64,000 nucleotides of DNA from Candidatus Gastranaerophilales bacterium (GCA_944325605.1 CALVAX010000006.1:1-64000); one strand, 5' to 3'. Numbered from the stretch's first letter, positions 44,545-54,079 are shown. Notes: generated by a model not told the origin, from the sequence alone. Numbers and translations: made by a program.

Positions 44545-47500
44545 AAGGTTTGAGGCAGAATTCACCGTCATATTATTTCCGTCAAACAAATCGTCCGAAG
44601 AGACATTCACATTCGCCCGCTCCATCATTATGTCAAGTGCAGACACTTTCTTTTCAAAATTTATTGTTCCTCCGCTAATATTCAATTTTGCCCCTGCAAC
44701 ACCTGTAAGTTTGTCCCGAAGTGTTATTTCGCCGTCTATTCCGCCGGTTAGTGTGATTACTGAAGTGTCTGATGTTACGTTAATGCCGTTCCCGTTATTT
44801 TCTATTACCGAGTTTCCTGAAATATTAACGGAACCTGCTGTTGTTATGCCATTAGTGTTGTTGGATATTTCAGAGTTGTTAATATTCACAACGGCATCTT
44901 TGTTTGTTCCCGAAACTACATTATTTGCATTTGTTATTTTCACATTATTCAAATTTAACTTTGTTTCATTGTCAAGCACAAACAGAGCAAGACTGTTAGC
45001 GTTCAGGGTAGAGCGGCTCGTTTCACTTGAAACCCCGTTAATATTCAATGTGCCCTTTGACGTTGTGCCTAAATCTGAACTTACTTCATATACATCCTCT
45101 GAAGTTTCAAAGTTGAAATTTCTGTCTTCTTTTGTTTCAAGCTGATTTACAAGCGCGAGAGTGTCACCCATAGAACCTTGATAGGTTTTATCCTCCCAGA
45201 CAGTGTTTGTTACTGTCAGGGCAAGGCTGTCATTTGCAGTTTCTGTAGTTGCCAGACCTATGTTTCCGTAATTTATACCATTCTGTGAATAGTAATTGAA
45301 CACGTCATTCCACTTAACTGTCGGGGTTATGGTATCGTAAACAGTTTGAGATACTGCTCCAAGTTCAATATTCTGTCCTGAAATTTCTGAATTCAGCGCA
45401 AGCTGTATTGCATTGCTGTCTGAGTCAATAAGCTGAACAATAAACTCTTTATCCGGCACGGCACCGTTAATGAAATCAATAGCAGAAACCGTTACTATTC
45501 CGCTTGAACCGTTTCCGACAATCAATTTGTCTGCTGATGCTGTTTCTCCAGACAAATCTATGTCAAATTTATAATTTGCGGCGGAAGATGAGGTTAATTT
45601 TCCGATATTGTAATCTGAAATGTTTTCATTCTGAAAGTTTACAGTTCCGCTCCGGGTATTTAGTGAAGCATCTTTGAAGGTATTGGAATTGAATTCGAGG
45701 TTTGAGCCTGTGAGCGTTGCATTTGCTTTAGCGGTAACTCCGTTAATTACGGTTGTATCATTCTTATTTCCGGAAATATTCATTTTGTATTCTGTTGAAG
45801 ATGAAATATTGCCGTCTATGTGAGAGTTTTGCAAATTTACAACAGCATCGGAGTTAGAAACATTTATTAGAGTTTCGTTACCTGTAAGTTTCGTGTTATT
45901 TATGTTCAGTGTGGAATTATTGGCAAGTTCAAAGCCTGAATTTCCGTTTAAATTAATTTCTGAACGGTTTTCGTTTTCTGCAGCGCCGTTGATATTCAAG
46001 GTGCCGGCGGAAGTTTGCCCCAAATCTTCCGTTACATTGTATTTATCCTGAGCCGTGTCAAAGTTGAAGTGCCTATCTTCCTCTGTCTGAAGCTGATTTA
46101 AGAGCGCAAGTGTGTCGCCGAGCGTACCGGAGACAGTTTTGTCGTCATTCCATACAGTATCTTTTACAGCAAGTGCTATACTATCGTTAATAGTATTTGT
46201 TGCGGCCAGTTCCAGAGAACCGTAAACCGTTCCCGTTTGAGTGTAGGTATTAAATATATCCTTATAATTTACTGTTGAAGTTACGGTGTCATACAAAGTT
46301 CGGGATGTAGCTCCAAGATTGTAGCTGTTTTCTGATAATTCTTTATTCAGTGCAAGCTGAATGGCATCACTTTGCGTGTTTAGAATTTGGACTTTAAATG
46401 TATCTGACGGAACTGAATTTATGAAATTTATATCTGAAATTGTGACAGTACCGGTTGAATTTGTTCCGATATTTAAAACATCTGCTGTTTGATTTTGAGC
46501 ATCAATATCTATCGTGTAATTTCCGTTTGCATTTGAATTGAGATTATTTATGTTATACGATTCTGTATTATTGTCAGCCAGTGAGACTGTTCCGGAGTTT
46601 ACATTTAACGTATTTGTGTTTGCTGCAAAAGTGTTTGAGTTGAATTTTAAAGTTCCGTTGTTGAGAGTTGCATTTGCAGAAGTTACATTCCCGTTGATTG
46701 TCGTGGTGTCCGCTCCGTTTATATTTATATTGTAATTTTTATCCCCGTTTATGTTTCCGTCAATATATGCATTATTAAGTTCAACCACAGCATCTGAGTT
46801 TGTAACTGTAATCAAATTGTCACTTCCTGTTAATTTTGCATTGTTGACAACCAGTGTTGATTTATTTGCAAGCTCAAAGCCATTATTCCCGTTCAAATCT
46901 ACTGTCGAACTGCTGTTCTCTGATTTAACCCCGTTGATATTTAACTTTCCTGCAGTTGTCTGACCTAAATCCGAATTAACAGTATATTTATCTTCTGCCG
47001 TATCGAAGTTAAAATTTCGCTCTTCAGTTGTCTGAAGTTGATTTACAAGTGCAAGTGTGTCGCCCATTGTACCGGTGACAGTCTTTTCGCCTTCGGTTGT
47101 TTTTGTAGAAAATTCTATACTGTCGTTTGTGGTGTTAGTGGTTGAAAGCTCCAAACCGGTCGTTGTAGTATTTGTTTGTTCATACTTGTTGAACGTATCT
47201 TTCCAGTTGACTGTAGGTATTACAGTATCGGTTGATGTAATTGTTTCTTCAGTAGTTTTATTGTATTTTTCTTTTAACTCATCTGAAAGTCCGAGTTGAA
47301 TGTTACTATCTTGAGCTTTCAAAATCTGTGCGTTGAACTCTTTCAATTCTCCATTGAAGTTTATATCTGAGATTGTAACCGTGCCGGTTGAGCCTGTCCC
47401 TGTTGTAATTGTATCCGGAACCGGCGCAAGTTTTGTTAAATCTACATCCACGGTATAATTTGCATTTTCTGATGATGTAAGCCGGTTTATTTGATAATTC

Positions 47501-47545
47501 TCGGATGTTCCGTTTGCCAATTGAACAGTACCACTGTTTGTGTTA
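44545..47545 (-). repeat. Three diverged passenger modules in the autotransporter
   Basis: Segments starting at about 47540, 46600 and 45660 on the minus strand share the order TVTISDINF, GDTLALLNQLQTEED, FNFDTAxDKY, LGQTSAGTLNINGxxxEN, GFELANxSTL and IDGNI. Period about 940 bp for the first two, longer for the third. They could recombine to change passenger length. Confidence 0.7.
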
Positions 47546-47959
47546 AGGTTTGTCGTTGAATCTGCAAACGCAGTTTCATTCATGTATAGGTTTGTATCGT
47601 TAAGGCTAGCGTTCGCATTGATTACGGAATTATTTAGTATTACTTTTGAGGTGTTATCCCCCGTAATACTTAAATTATATTGATAACCATCTCTTGTAGT
47701 TCCATAAACGCCAACATAACCTCCATCTATTTTATCTTCAAAATGAACCGTACCATTATTGATAGAATTAAGAGTTAATGTTGGATTTTGTATAACTGAA
47801 CTGGATTGTGTTTCCACAAATATAGCATTATTATCATTTGAGGTATGATTTCCTTTAAAGAAGGAAAGGCCATTATCTGCAATTATATTTAAAGATTTAT
47901 TTGTATATATGGCACCACCATTACCTCCAATTGTATAATTATCAAAAAATATTGAATTT

Positions 47960-48980
47960 TTTATTCCACCATTTAACTGACCGTTTTCATTTAATTCCCC
48001 TATTGTACCAGAATTAAAAATAGCACCACCAGAGCCAAAAGATACAGATGGAGATTGTGTATAATTATTAACAAACTTTCCAGTTATATTTTTTATAATC
48101 CCATTGTTAGAGATAGCACCACCATAACTAATGCTATCTGATATCGTATTATTACCATAGAAATTCCCGGAGATATTATTTATTGTTCCAATCCGATTAT
48201 AAATTGCACCGCCATTAGCAGTACTAGATGAATTTATTGAGTTTTCAATAAATTCACCAATTATATTATTAATATTACCATCATTATAAATCGCTCCACC
48301 AATACCAAAATATCCATTACTATAATTTTTGATAAAATCTCCTGTGATATTATTTATTGAATTGCTATTATAAATTGCACCTCCACCAGAGGAAGCATAT
48401 AAACTTATTGGACCATTTTTTTCTGTATTAGTATAATTCCCGATAAAATCGCCTGTTATATTGTTTATATTATTTGTATTATAGATAGCTCCACCTAGGG
48501 CATTCTTTGAAAAACTTTTTTTTGTGCCGCCAGTATAAATATGAGAAACATAATTATTTAAAAAATTACCAGTTATATTATAGATGTTTCCATTATTATT
48601 AATTGCCCCACCAAAAGAATCTTTATCCACCCCATTTGCTGAGTTATAGTCAGGAGAAAGACCATTAGAAATAAAATCTCCTGTTAAATTATTTATTGTC
48701 CCATCATTATAAATTGCTCCGCCATATCCTATTGCATTATCAATAGTATTCCTAATAAAATTACCTACAATATTGCCAATTTGACTTTTATTATAAATAG
48801 CACCCCCAAAGCCACTTGCTTCAGAACTAGAAATAATATAGTTAGCAACGAAGTCTCCTGTAATATCTTCTATAGAACCTTTATTTGATATTCCACCGCC
48901 ATAAACAGGATAATAACCACTTGCTGAAGGGAAATTCCTTACCCCGTTCAGAATAAAATTACTTGCTAAACTTCCCAAGT
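47960..48980 (-). repeat. GGAI / F-x-x-N peptide repeats of the autotransporter
   Basis: About twelve imperfect repeats of roughly 30 residues of the form G-G-A-I-Y-N-...-I-x-N-I-T-G-D-F-I-x-N. The pairing of GGA(I/L/V) and F-x-x-N is characteristic of polymorphic membrane proteins and predicts a beta-helix. Confidence 0.75.
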
Positions 48981-49641
48981 TAATATTATTATTTATTGCT
49001 CCACCTTCATCGCCAATTTTATTGATATAATTACCGGTATCGTTATAGTTATAGTTATAAATAATATTGCTATTTATAATCGGAATACGACTTACTATTT
49101 GGGTATCACCTGCTCCATACTCATTTTTTTGTAAATTAACATCATAATTTAATGCTTCAAAAGTTTTTGTTTTATCATTTCATTGATATTGTATAATTGT
49201 ATTGTTACCAATACTTTCTGCATCTGTAAGGTAATATAAACTATTTGGGAATTCTGAATAATCATAAGTATAATATGTAGTGGATTCACCATTCTTAAGA
49301 TAAAATAAAGCGTTATCGGCTGTTGTTTCAATTAAATAACTATTCCCAATATTTGATAGTGAACTTAACAGTTTAAAATTATCTGTTGAATTAGGTGTAA
49401 AGTAATACGTTGTACCCGCAATCTCTAAGGGAATTGAGTTGTTGTTTTCTATTGTACTTAATTCATATACAGAGTGACTACCTGACAGATATTGAGCTGC
49501 AGAATCCTTCATATTAGTCAGTGTTCCATCTTCTGCATTTGAAATGTTCATGGTAAAGCAACAGGATACTGTTAATGCTAGTCTTAAAACATTTTTCAAC
49601 AAACCATTTACTCTCTTTCTCATATGCGTTACCTTTTTTAA

Positions 49642-49669
49642 ATACACCATAATATTCATTTTGGTGTAT
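49642..49669. promoter_or_regulatory. Inverted repeat upstream of the autotransporter
   Basis: Perfect arms ATACACCA (49642-49649) and TGGTGTAT (49662-49669), 19 nt before the start. It may be an operator. A second, larger copy that would define an invertible switch was not found between here and the recombinase at 49851. Confidence 0.5.
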
Positions 49670-49850
49670 AATGCTGAAAAAAGAGATTAATCGCTTATTT
49701 TCAAAGTTAGATATTCTTTACATTTTGTAAAAAATACATCAAAAGTATTAAAGCTTTTTATTGTCATGTCCGTAAAAATATGCTATAAAAGGTAGATAAT
49801 GTAGAAATTACATCAATATGAATAATTCTATGCCTTTTGAAATGGTGCAT

Positions 49851-50399
49851 TTACAGCTCAAACTGGCGGTAGCTGTTATCAATTTGATCCTGATTTATTC
49901 CTATATAACGTAAAGTTATCTGAGGTGATGAATGATTAAATATCATTTGTAACATCGCAACATCTTTGAACTGGTTGTAATGGTGATAGCCAAAACTCTT
50001 GCGCATACTGTGTGTGCCGATATTCACATCAATTCCGACAGCTTTACACGCGTTATTCAGCATCCTGTAAACCTGAGAACGATCTAAGCGCATCTGCTTT
50101 TGACTCAGGAATAATGGTTCGTTGTCCGCTTTGTTTTTTATAAACTCATTGATAAGCTTTTTTAATTTATCATTTATCGGAAACCGCTTGCATTTTCCTG
50201 TTTTCTTTTCGGTTAGCTCTATGTGGGTTTTGTTTCGTACATCTTTTACGTCCAGCGCCAGAATATCCGATACCCTTAAGCCTGAATTACACCCCAGTAC
50301 AAACAAAAGTCTGTTCCGTTTGCTTCTCTTTGCAAGATAATCCTCTACAGCTCTAACCTTTTTCTTATCCCTGATAGGTTCTACTAAATGTTTCATCAT
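49851..50399 (-). CDS. Small tyrosine recombinase (FimB/FimE-like size)
   Basis: A 182-residue recombinase comprising only a catalytic domain. It has the Arg in LGCNSGLRVSDILAL, the H-x-x-R region as THSMRKSFGYHH, a later His in IFNHSSPQITLRY and the nucleophile Tyr in LRYIGI. There is no core-binding domain, as in the FimB/FimE invertases. It lies next to the autotransporter promoter, so inversion or other control of that gene is possible but not proven. The ATG at 50399 with AAAGGA is favoured over a TTG at 50420. The island motif copy 3 lies upstream. Confidence 0.82.
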   Translation of the reverse strand: MMKHLVEPIRDKKKVRAVEDYLAKRSKRNRLLFVLGCNSGLRVSDILALDVKDVRNKTHIELTEKKTGKCKRFPINDKLKKLINEFIKNKADNEPLFLSQKQMRLDRSQVYRMLNNACKAVGIDVNIGTHSMRKSFGYHHYNQFKDVAMLQMIFNHSSPQITLRYIGINQDQIDNSYRQFEL

Positions 50400-50441
50400 C
50401 CAATCCTTTCTTTTACACAAAACTGCACAATGTCGTGCATT

Positions 50442-50454
50442 TATTTAATATAAA
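50442..50454 (-). promoter_or_regulatory. Island motif copy 3, before the small recombinase
   Basis: TATTTAATATAAA, 43 nt before the start at 50399. Between them lies GCACGACATTGTGC, a short inverted repeat (GCAC/GTGC). Confidence 0.5.
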
Positions 50455-50478
50455 TTTCAGGATAGATTAAATAAAAAA

Positions 50479-50493
50479 CAGGCTGTAAGCCTG
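50479..50493 (-). terminator. Terminator after the 361-residue recombinase gene
   Basis: CAGGCT-GTA-AGCCTG (50479-50493), followed on the minus strand by TTTTTT, lies about 90 nt beyond the recombinase stop. The 50494-50581 gap includes GGTACGGAG...CTTCGGTACC, another hairpin. Confidence 0.65.
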
Positions 50494-50581
50494 CTTAATC
50501 TTTATGCTGATGGTACGGAGCACCAGTAGCCTCTGACTTCGGTACCTTCGCTACGTGTGTATAGAGGATGACATATTATTA

Positions 50582-51667
50582 TCAAAACCCTTGACTAGGG
50601 TTTCTTTCAATTCTTGAATTGATAATTTTAATAAGGTCATTATTTGTCAAATCGCATACCCTTGCCTGCTCATCTATTCTAAACGTTAGGCCTTTTATAA
50701 TCTGCATATATTCCTGCGGCTGCATATTGGCATACTGTTTTAATGTAGTAGAAAGATGTTCATGACCAATATTTTGAGAAATAGCTTTTATATCACGTCC
50801 GTTTCTTGCCAGACGAAAAGCGGTATCAACAGCCAGGTGTCTAAATTCGTGAGCGGAATACGGTGGTATATTTTTATCCTTGCATCTCTGTGCAATAATT
50901 TGATTTATTTTGTTTTGAGACGAATAATATTCGTTTGATAAAACATACAAAGTCATATTTTCTGTACTTGGCTCCAACTTCGGGAACAACGGATCCGTCT
51001 GCTTAAACTTTTTTTCTTCAATAAGGAATTTAAGCCAATCTCTTATTATATTAAGATATTGTTCATTAAAACGGAATAAGGTGCTTCTTATATATTTGTT
51101 CCGCTTAGTATGAACGCCCTCTGTTGGATCCTGAACTAAATCAAGTGTTTTTGGATTTAATGCTTTTAACGGCAAAGTCCTTACAGCATCAACCCTGCCT
51201 GCAGACAGCAACAGAAAACATAATAAAGCTTTATCACGTCTATCAACATCACTATTTACAGGGAAATCGATCATTTCATTAAATTCTTCCAAAGTCGGGT
51301 ATTCCCGAATTTCTCGTTTAGACAGCAAACCTTTTTCTTTATCCGTAAGCGAAAAAACTTCCAAAGCTTCACTTATCACCGGAGACGTCAAATTCTTAGC
51401 AAAAAGCCATCTGAAAAATTCCGCAACTCTAACCATCTTTTGTCTTTTAGTCTGCATTGATGTTTGAATTGAATTGCGATAAAGTTTAGCCCGCTCCACA
51501 TTGAAATCTTTTAAATTTCCAAAACCAGTCGTTTCCCAATAATGCCAAACATCATCTTTATATTGTTTTATTGTTTTTTCATCATAAGCTTTTCTTGTAC
51601 CAACTCTTAAAAAAGTACAGAAATCCTCAATTAACTTATTCCCGGGTAGATTCGGTTTGTTTTCCAT
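50582..51667 (-). CDS. Tyrosine recombinase, XerC/phage-integrase-like
   Basis: A 361-residue recombinase. Residues about 5-105 are a SAM-like core-binding domain (KTIKQYKDDVWHYWETTGFG) and about 130-340 the catalytic domain. Catalytic residues: Arg in LLSAGRVDAVRTL, H-x-x-R in AHEFRHLAVDTAF, His in NIGHEHLSTTL and Tyr in LKQYANM. It differs from the island integrase in lacking an arm-binding domain. It is the third tyrosine recombinase on the island; its target is unknown. A terminator follows at 50479-50493. Confidence 0.88.
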   Translation of the reverse strand: MENKPNLPGNKLIEDFCTFLRVGTRKAYDEKTIKQYKDDVWHYWETTGFGNLKDFNVERAKLYRNSIQTSMQTKRQKMVRVAEFFRWLFAKNLTSPVISEALEVFSLTDKEKGLLSKREIREYPTLEEFNEMIDFPVNSDVDRRDKALLCFLLLSAGRVDAVRTLPLKALNPKTLDLVQDPTEGVHTKRNKYIRSTLFRFNEQYLNIIRDWLKFLIEEKKFKQTDPLFPKLEPSTENMTLYVLSNEYYSSQNKINQIIAQRCKDKNIPPYSAHEFRHLAVDTAFRLARNGRDIKAISQNIGHEHLSTTLKQYANMQPQEYMQIIKGLTFRIDEQARVCDLTNNDLIKIINSRIERNPSQGF

Positions 51668-51768
51668 AAAGTTATTTTATCATGAATATGCATTAGGGAA
51701 CATGATATACTTAAAAATGCCATACACTTTTTCCTTTGACTAAACACAATAAAGTACGCAAAAAAATA

Positions 51769-51790
51769 GAAGTAAAAATTTTTTACTTCT
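51769..51790 (-). terminator. Terminator after the HTH/zinc-ribbon gene
   Basis: AGAAGTAAAAA / TTTTTACTTCT stem with a T-run after it on the minus strand. Confidence 0.65.
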
Positions 51791-51812
51791 ACAAAGCTCA
51801 AAATAAAATATA

Positions 51813-52247
51813 TCAATTTAAATTTTCGACTACTTGAAATTTTTCCTTTAACTCAGGCAGGTGATTGCTCCAGCTAAATTTTACACAAATGCTGTCGCAA
51901 TTTTGACATTTCCCTTTGAGCAGCAATTTGTAATGCCCCGATTTATTTACTTGTTCAGTGTATTCCTGAATTTTAATTATGTTATTCAAAACTTTAACAG
52001 GCATTTGGCATCGTTTGCAATAAAACTCATCAGCTTTAGCCTTTGGGGTACGCATTCTTACCTGCTCCGCATACCGTTTTAAATCTTTTCCCCATATATG
52101 TTGAAACAATTCATCCAGACATTCCAAACCGTCTCGAATATAAGCTGAAACACGTTGGCGAGAACATTTTAATGTATCCGCAAGCTCTTGTCTTGTGTAA
52201 ATATGATTATTAATTACTAAATTTGAATTTGGCACTTTCCGTATCAA
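51813..52247 (-). CDS. HTH protein with C4 zinc ribbon
   Basis: A 144-residue protein. The N-terminal part has a helix-turn-helix (YTRQELADTLKCSRQRVSAY, residues about 18-40), the middle a basic stretch, and the C-terminal half a possible zinc ribbon with C-x-x-C pairs (FYCKRCQMPV and GKCQNCDSIC). No known family is recognised. It begins with a TTG preceded by GAGGGA, and a perfect inverted repeat surrounds the island motif just upstream, suggesting autoregulation. It is the best candidate for the regulator that binds the shared motif. Confidence 0.6.
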   Translation of the reverse strand: MIRKVPNSNLVINNHIYTRQELADTLKCSRQRVSAYIRDGLECLDELFQHIWGKDLKRYAEQVRMRTPKAKADEFYCKRCQMPVKVLNNIIKIQEYTEQVNKSGHYKLLLKGKCQNCDSICVKFSWSNHLPELKEKFQVVENLN

Positions 52248-52250
52248 TGA

Positions 52251-52286
52251 TCCCTCGATTTTATTTAATATAAAATTCTCGAGGGA
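52251..52286. promoter_or_regulatory. Inverted repeat enclosing island motif copy 4
   Basis: TCCCTCGA (52251-52258) and TCGAGGGA (52279-52286) flank TATTTAATATAAA (52262-52274), directly upstream of the HTH/zinc-ribbon start. This is consistent with an operator. The left arm also contains the Shine-Dalgarno sequence on the minus strand. Confidence 0.55.
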
Positions 52287-52306
52287 ATGTTTGATCGAAT
52301 AACAAA

Positions 52307-52331
52307 AACACCTGACTAGATGCCAGGTGTT
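52307..52331 (-). terminator. Terminator of the kinase/HIRAN operon
   Basis: AACACCTG (52307-52314) and CAGGTGTT (52324-52331), followed on the minus strand by TTTTGTTATT, 20 nt after the HIRAN gene stop. Confidence 0.75.
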
Positions 52332-52351
52332 AATTATCTGTGTTATATTAT

Positions 52352-53038
52352 TTAGCCAATATTAATTCGTAAAAGAATTTCTTTTATCGTCCCGTTTTTA
52401 ATAATGTTTGCAATCTGTGGTTTGACAATTTTACCTTCAGTAATTGCGTCATAAATGTTTTCGCAATGAATACTTTTAATATATCCCAAAATTTCTTTTT
52501 CAAATAAAACTTTCACAGCTTTTTTGTCATAGGAATTATCAGGTTCAGGTTCTAAAGAAATTTTTTCTTCAACTTCAATATTAGAAAGCTTGCGAATTGA
52601 GTCGACAACATATTGAGACTTAGTATTCAACCACGAAACATCTGTATTAAATCTTGCCGGATATTCATTATGCGGGGCAATGAATTCAAAGTTATCCGTT
52701 AACAATTTTGCACCGGTTAAACCTAACAATGCAAATGTGTCATCTTTATATCCGATAGCGCCCCAATAATTAAGAAAGTCATCATAATCACGACGCTGCG
52801 GATTAAGCAAACGTCGTTTAAAAACTTCCAAAACATTATCAGTATAAACTTTATCTACTTCATTAAAAGCCGGATAATATGTAAAGTCATCTTCTTGAGC
52901 GGCAACAGAAACATTTTTTTCTGAATACATAAAAGAATAATTGTTATCGGCCCTCTGCAAAATACCAATAATATGCCGAGGTCTATCAACATCCTTTCGC
53001 CAAGTTAGATAAATTTTATCAGTATCAAGAGTGCACAT
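52352..53038 (-). CDS. HIRAN-domain protein paired with the HipA-like kinase
   Basis: A 228-residue protein. The C-terminal part (residues about 160-228) fits a HIRAN domain: EPDNSYDKKAVKVLF then ILGYIKSIHCENIYDAI, the usual E-x-x-N-x-Y-D-x-x-A-V-x-V and L-G-Y-I pattern. The N-terminal half has elements like the N-lobe of HipA (YFSF-type FTYYPAFNEV; FKRRLLNPQRRDYDDFLNYW). In the HipBST type the N-terminal part is a separate antitoxin; here the partner could play a similar role, but this is inferred. It overlaps the kinase by 14 nt and has AAGGAC before its ATG. Confidence 0.65.
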   Translation of the reverse strand: MCTLDTDKIYLTWRKDVDRPRHIIGILQRADNNYSFMYSEKNVSVAAQEDDFTYYPAFNEVDKVYTDNVLEVFKRRLLNPQRRDYDDFLNYWGAIGYKDDTFALLGLTGAKLLTDNFEFIAPHNEYPARFNTDVSWLNTKSQYVVDSIRKLSNIEVEEKISLEPEPDNSYDKKAVKVLFEKEILGYIKSIHCENIYDAITEGKIVKPQIANIIKNGTIKEILLRINIG

Positions 53039-53945
53039 TTATCAAGTCCTTTAACTTTTCTTTTCTGCGTTCCAATATTTGTAGAATAACCTTACACCTA
53101 GTATCTGACAGTTTATAAATTTCAGGAACATCCATCTGCTGTATTTGAGCTAATACACCTTTAGTATAACTCAAATAATCTAAATTTAACATGTCACATA
53201 TTAAATTCGCCATATCCGCTTCTGTCTCAATCAGATACTGCATTATTTCAAAATGCTTGTAATGTTTACTATCGGTTGAATTTAAGTATAAATTCGGAGG
53301 TTTACTATTGTTTACAAATTGTTCTAATTTATTTTTATCTGCAAGCAACCTCTCAACGGTTTCTTCTGTTTCCCCTGCTGTTAGACAGGAAGCATTATCA
53401 TAAATTGGTGCCAGTTTCAGTTTTGTAATAGTTGAGCCATATAAAATCCCCCAATTCTCATCATGTCTGTCATTATTTCCAATTATACAGTCAAATATTA
53501 ACATCTTCCGAAATTTCAGCCACATATCATCTTCCATGGCTTGATGTGAAGCTAAGACTTTAATTGTTTTCAAATTATGATATAATTTAATTTTTAACGC
53601 ACCTAAAATATCTCTTGCCTCAGCTAATTCAACAGCCGGCATACCAGCTTCTCCACGCTTTAGAAAACTTCTTATGAAAATACCATAATGTTCACCATCG
53701 GTTGCGGGAATTGCTTCCGGAACATCTAAACCTAAAAAAGTTCCTATTTTATAAGCTAACAGTTCTGTCCAAATTTCCTTTGTTACAAAATTGATGCTTG
53801 AATATCTTTTTGGCTCCTTATATAAATACACCTCGCCATCAGAAATTCTTTCATACCAGCTTTTTACACGACGACCTTTTGACGAAAAACCTTGAATTTC
53901 TGTCCATTCCTCTGGATTAACCTGAATTAATTCAATTCCAGTCAT
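53025..53945 (-). CDS. HipA-like serine/threonine kinase (stand-alone C-domain)
   Basis: A 306-residue protein with the HipA/CtkA-type kinase core: ATP-binding Lys in EVYLYKEPKRY near residue 38, the catalytic loop IIGNNDRHDENWGILY near 155, and the metal-binding LAPIYDNASCL near 180. The HipA N-subdomain is missing and is found in the downstream gene, which overlaps by 14 nt. Kinases of this family phosphorylate aminoacyl-tRNA synthetases, ribosomal or other targets and act as toxins; the target here is unknown. Starts at ATG 53945 (an upstream TTG is less likely); a TGA-TATGAT box lies 6 nt before it. Confidence 0.82.
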   Translation of the reverse strand: MTGIELIQVNPEEWTEIQGFSSKGRRVKSWYERISDGEVYLYKEPKRYSSINFVTKEIWTELLAYKIGTFLGLDVPEAIPATDGEHYGIFIRSFLKRGEAGMPAVELAEARDILGALKIKLYHNLKTIKVLASHQAMEDDMWLKFRKMLIFDCIIGNNDRHDENWGILYGSTITKLKLAPIYDNASCLTAGETEETVERLLADKNKLEQFVNNSKPPNLYLNSTDSKHYKHFEIMQYLIETEADMANLICDMLNLDYLSYTKGVLAQIQQMDVPEIYKLSDTRCKVILQILERRKEKLKDLINVHS

Positions 53946-53951
53946 GAGCAA

Positions 53952-53960
53952 ATCATATCA
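53952..53960 (-). promoter_or_regulatory. Extended -10 of the kinase/HIRAN operon; leaderless start
   Basis: Minus strand TGA-TATGAT, with the -10 at 53952-53957 and a 6-nt gap to the ATG at 53945. No Shine-Dalgarno sequence. Confidence 0.5.
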
Positions 53961-54060
53961 CATGAATTCCCCGATGCCATTGTCTATAACAAAATATTAA
54001 CAAACTGTTCTTAGAATTAGTTTTGAGTATAATTGAAAGTATAGAACATGAATATTAGAG

Positions 54061-54079
54061 GTTCACACAATGTTCACCA
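54061..54079 (+). promoter_or_regulatory. Candidate integrase arm-binding sites (right)
   Basis: GTTCACAC (54061-54068) and GTTCACCA (54072-54079), 118 nt inside attR; related to the two GTTCACCA copies inside attL. The rest of 53961-54196 shows no gene. A degenerate match to the tRNA-Gly left half (about 54160-54196) precedes the 42-bp repeat. Confidence 0.45.

Larger units (their letters stand above)
43150..49623 (-). pseudogene. Giant Pmp-like autotransporter adhesin interrupted by one in-frame TGA
   Basis: A frame of about 2157 codons, open except for a TGA at 49180-49182 (codon 148); the downstream frame (from 48978 as a TTG-started ORF) is in the same register. Signal peptide: residues 1-30 from MRKRVNGLLKN (ATG at 49623, AAAGGT upstream). 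After the TGA come about twelve GGAI/F-x-x-N repeats (GGAIYNDGNINNI, FIENS) like chlamydial Pmp proteins, then three related passenger modules of about 310 residues, and a C-terminal autotransporter barrel of about 275 residues (from MWYRPYASYD). TGG to TGA (Trp) would restore it. Whether it is dead, phase-variable or read through is unknown. It would be an outer-membrane surface protein. Confidence 0.8.

Noticed and set aside
44450-45145. 231-residue plus-strand frame inside the autotransporter
   Set aside because: It is antisense to a clear coding region with repeat structure; the composition reflects the opposite strand and it has no start signal.
43150-48978. A separate 1942-residue gene starting at TTG 48978
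   Set aside because: The frame continues upstream in register to a signal peptide at 49623, broken only by one TGA. The TTG has no ribosome binding site.
49180-49182. TGA as a sense codon (alternative genetic code)
   Set aside because: TGA is used as a normal stop in several genes of the window (for example the HipA-like kinase), and this is the only in-frame TGA in the long frame.
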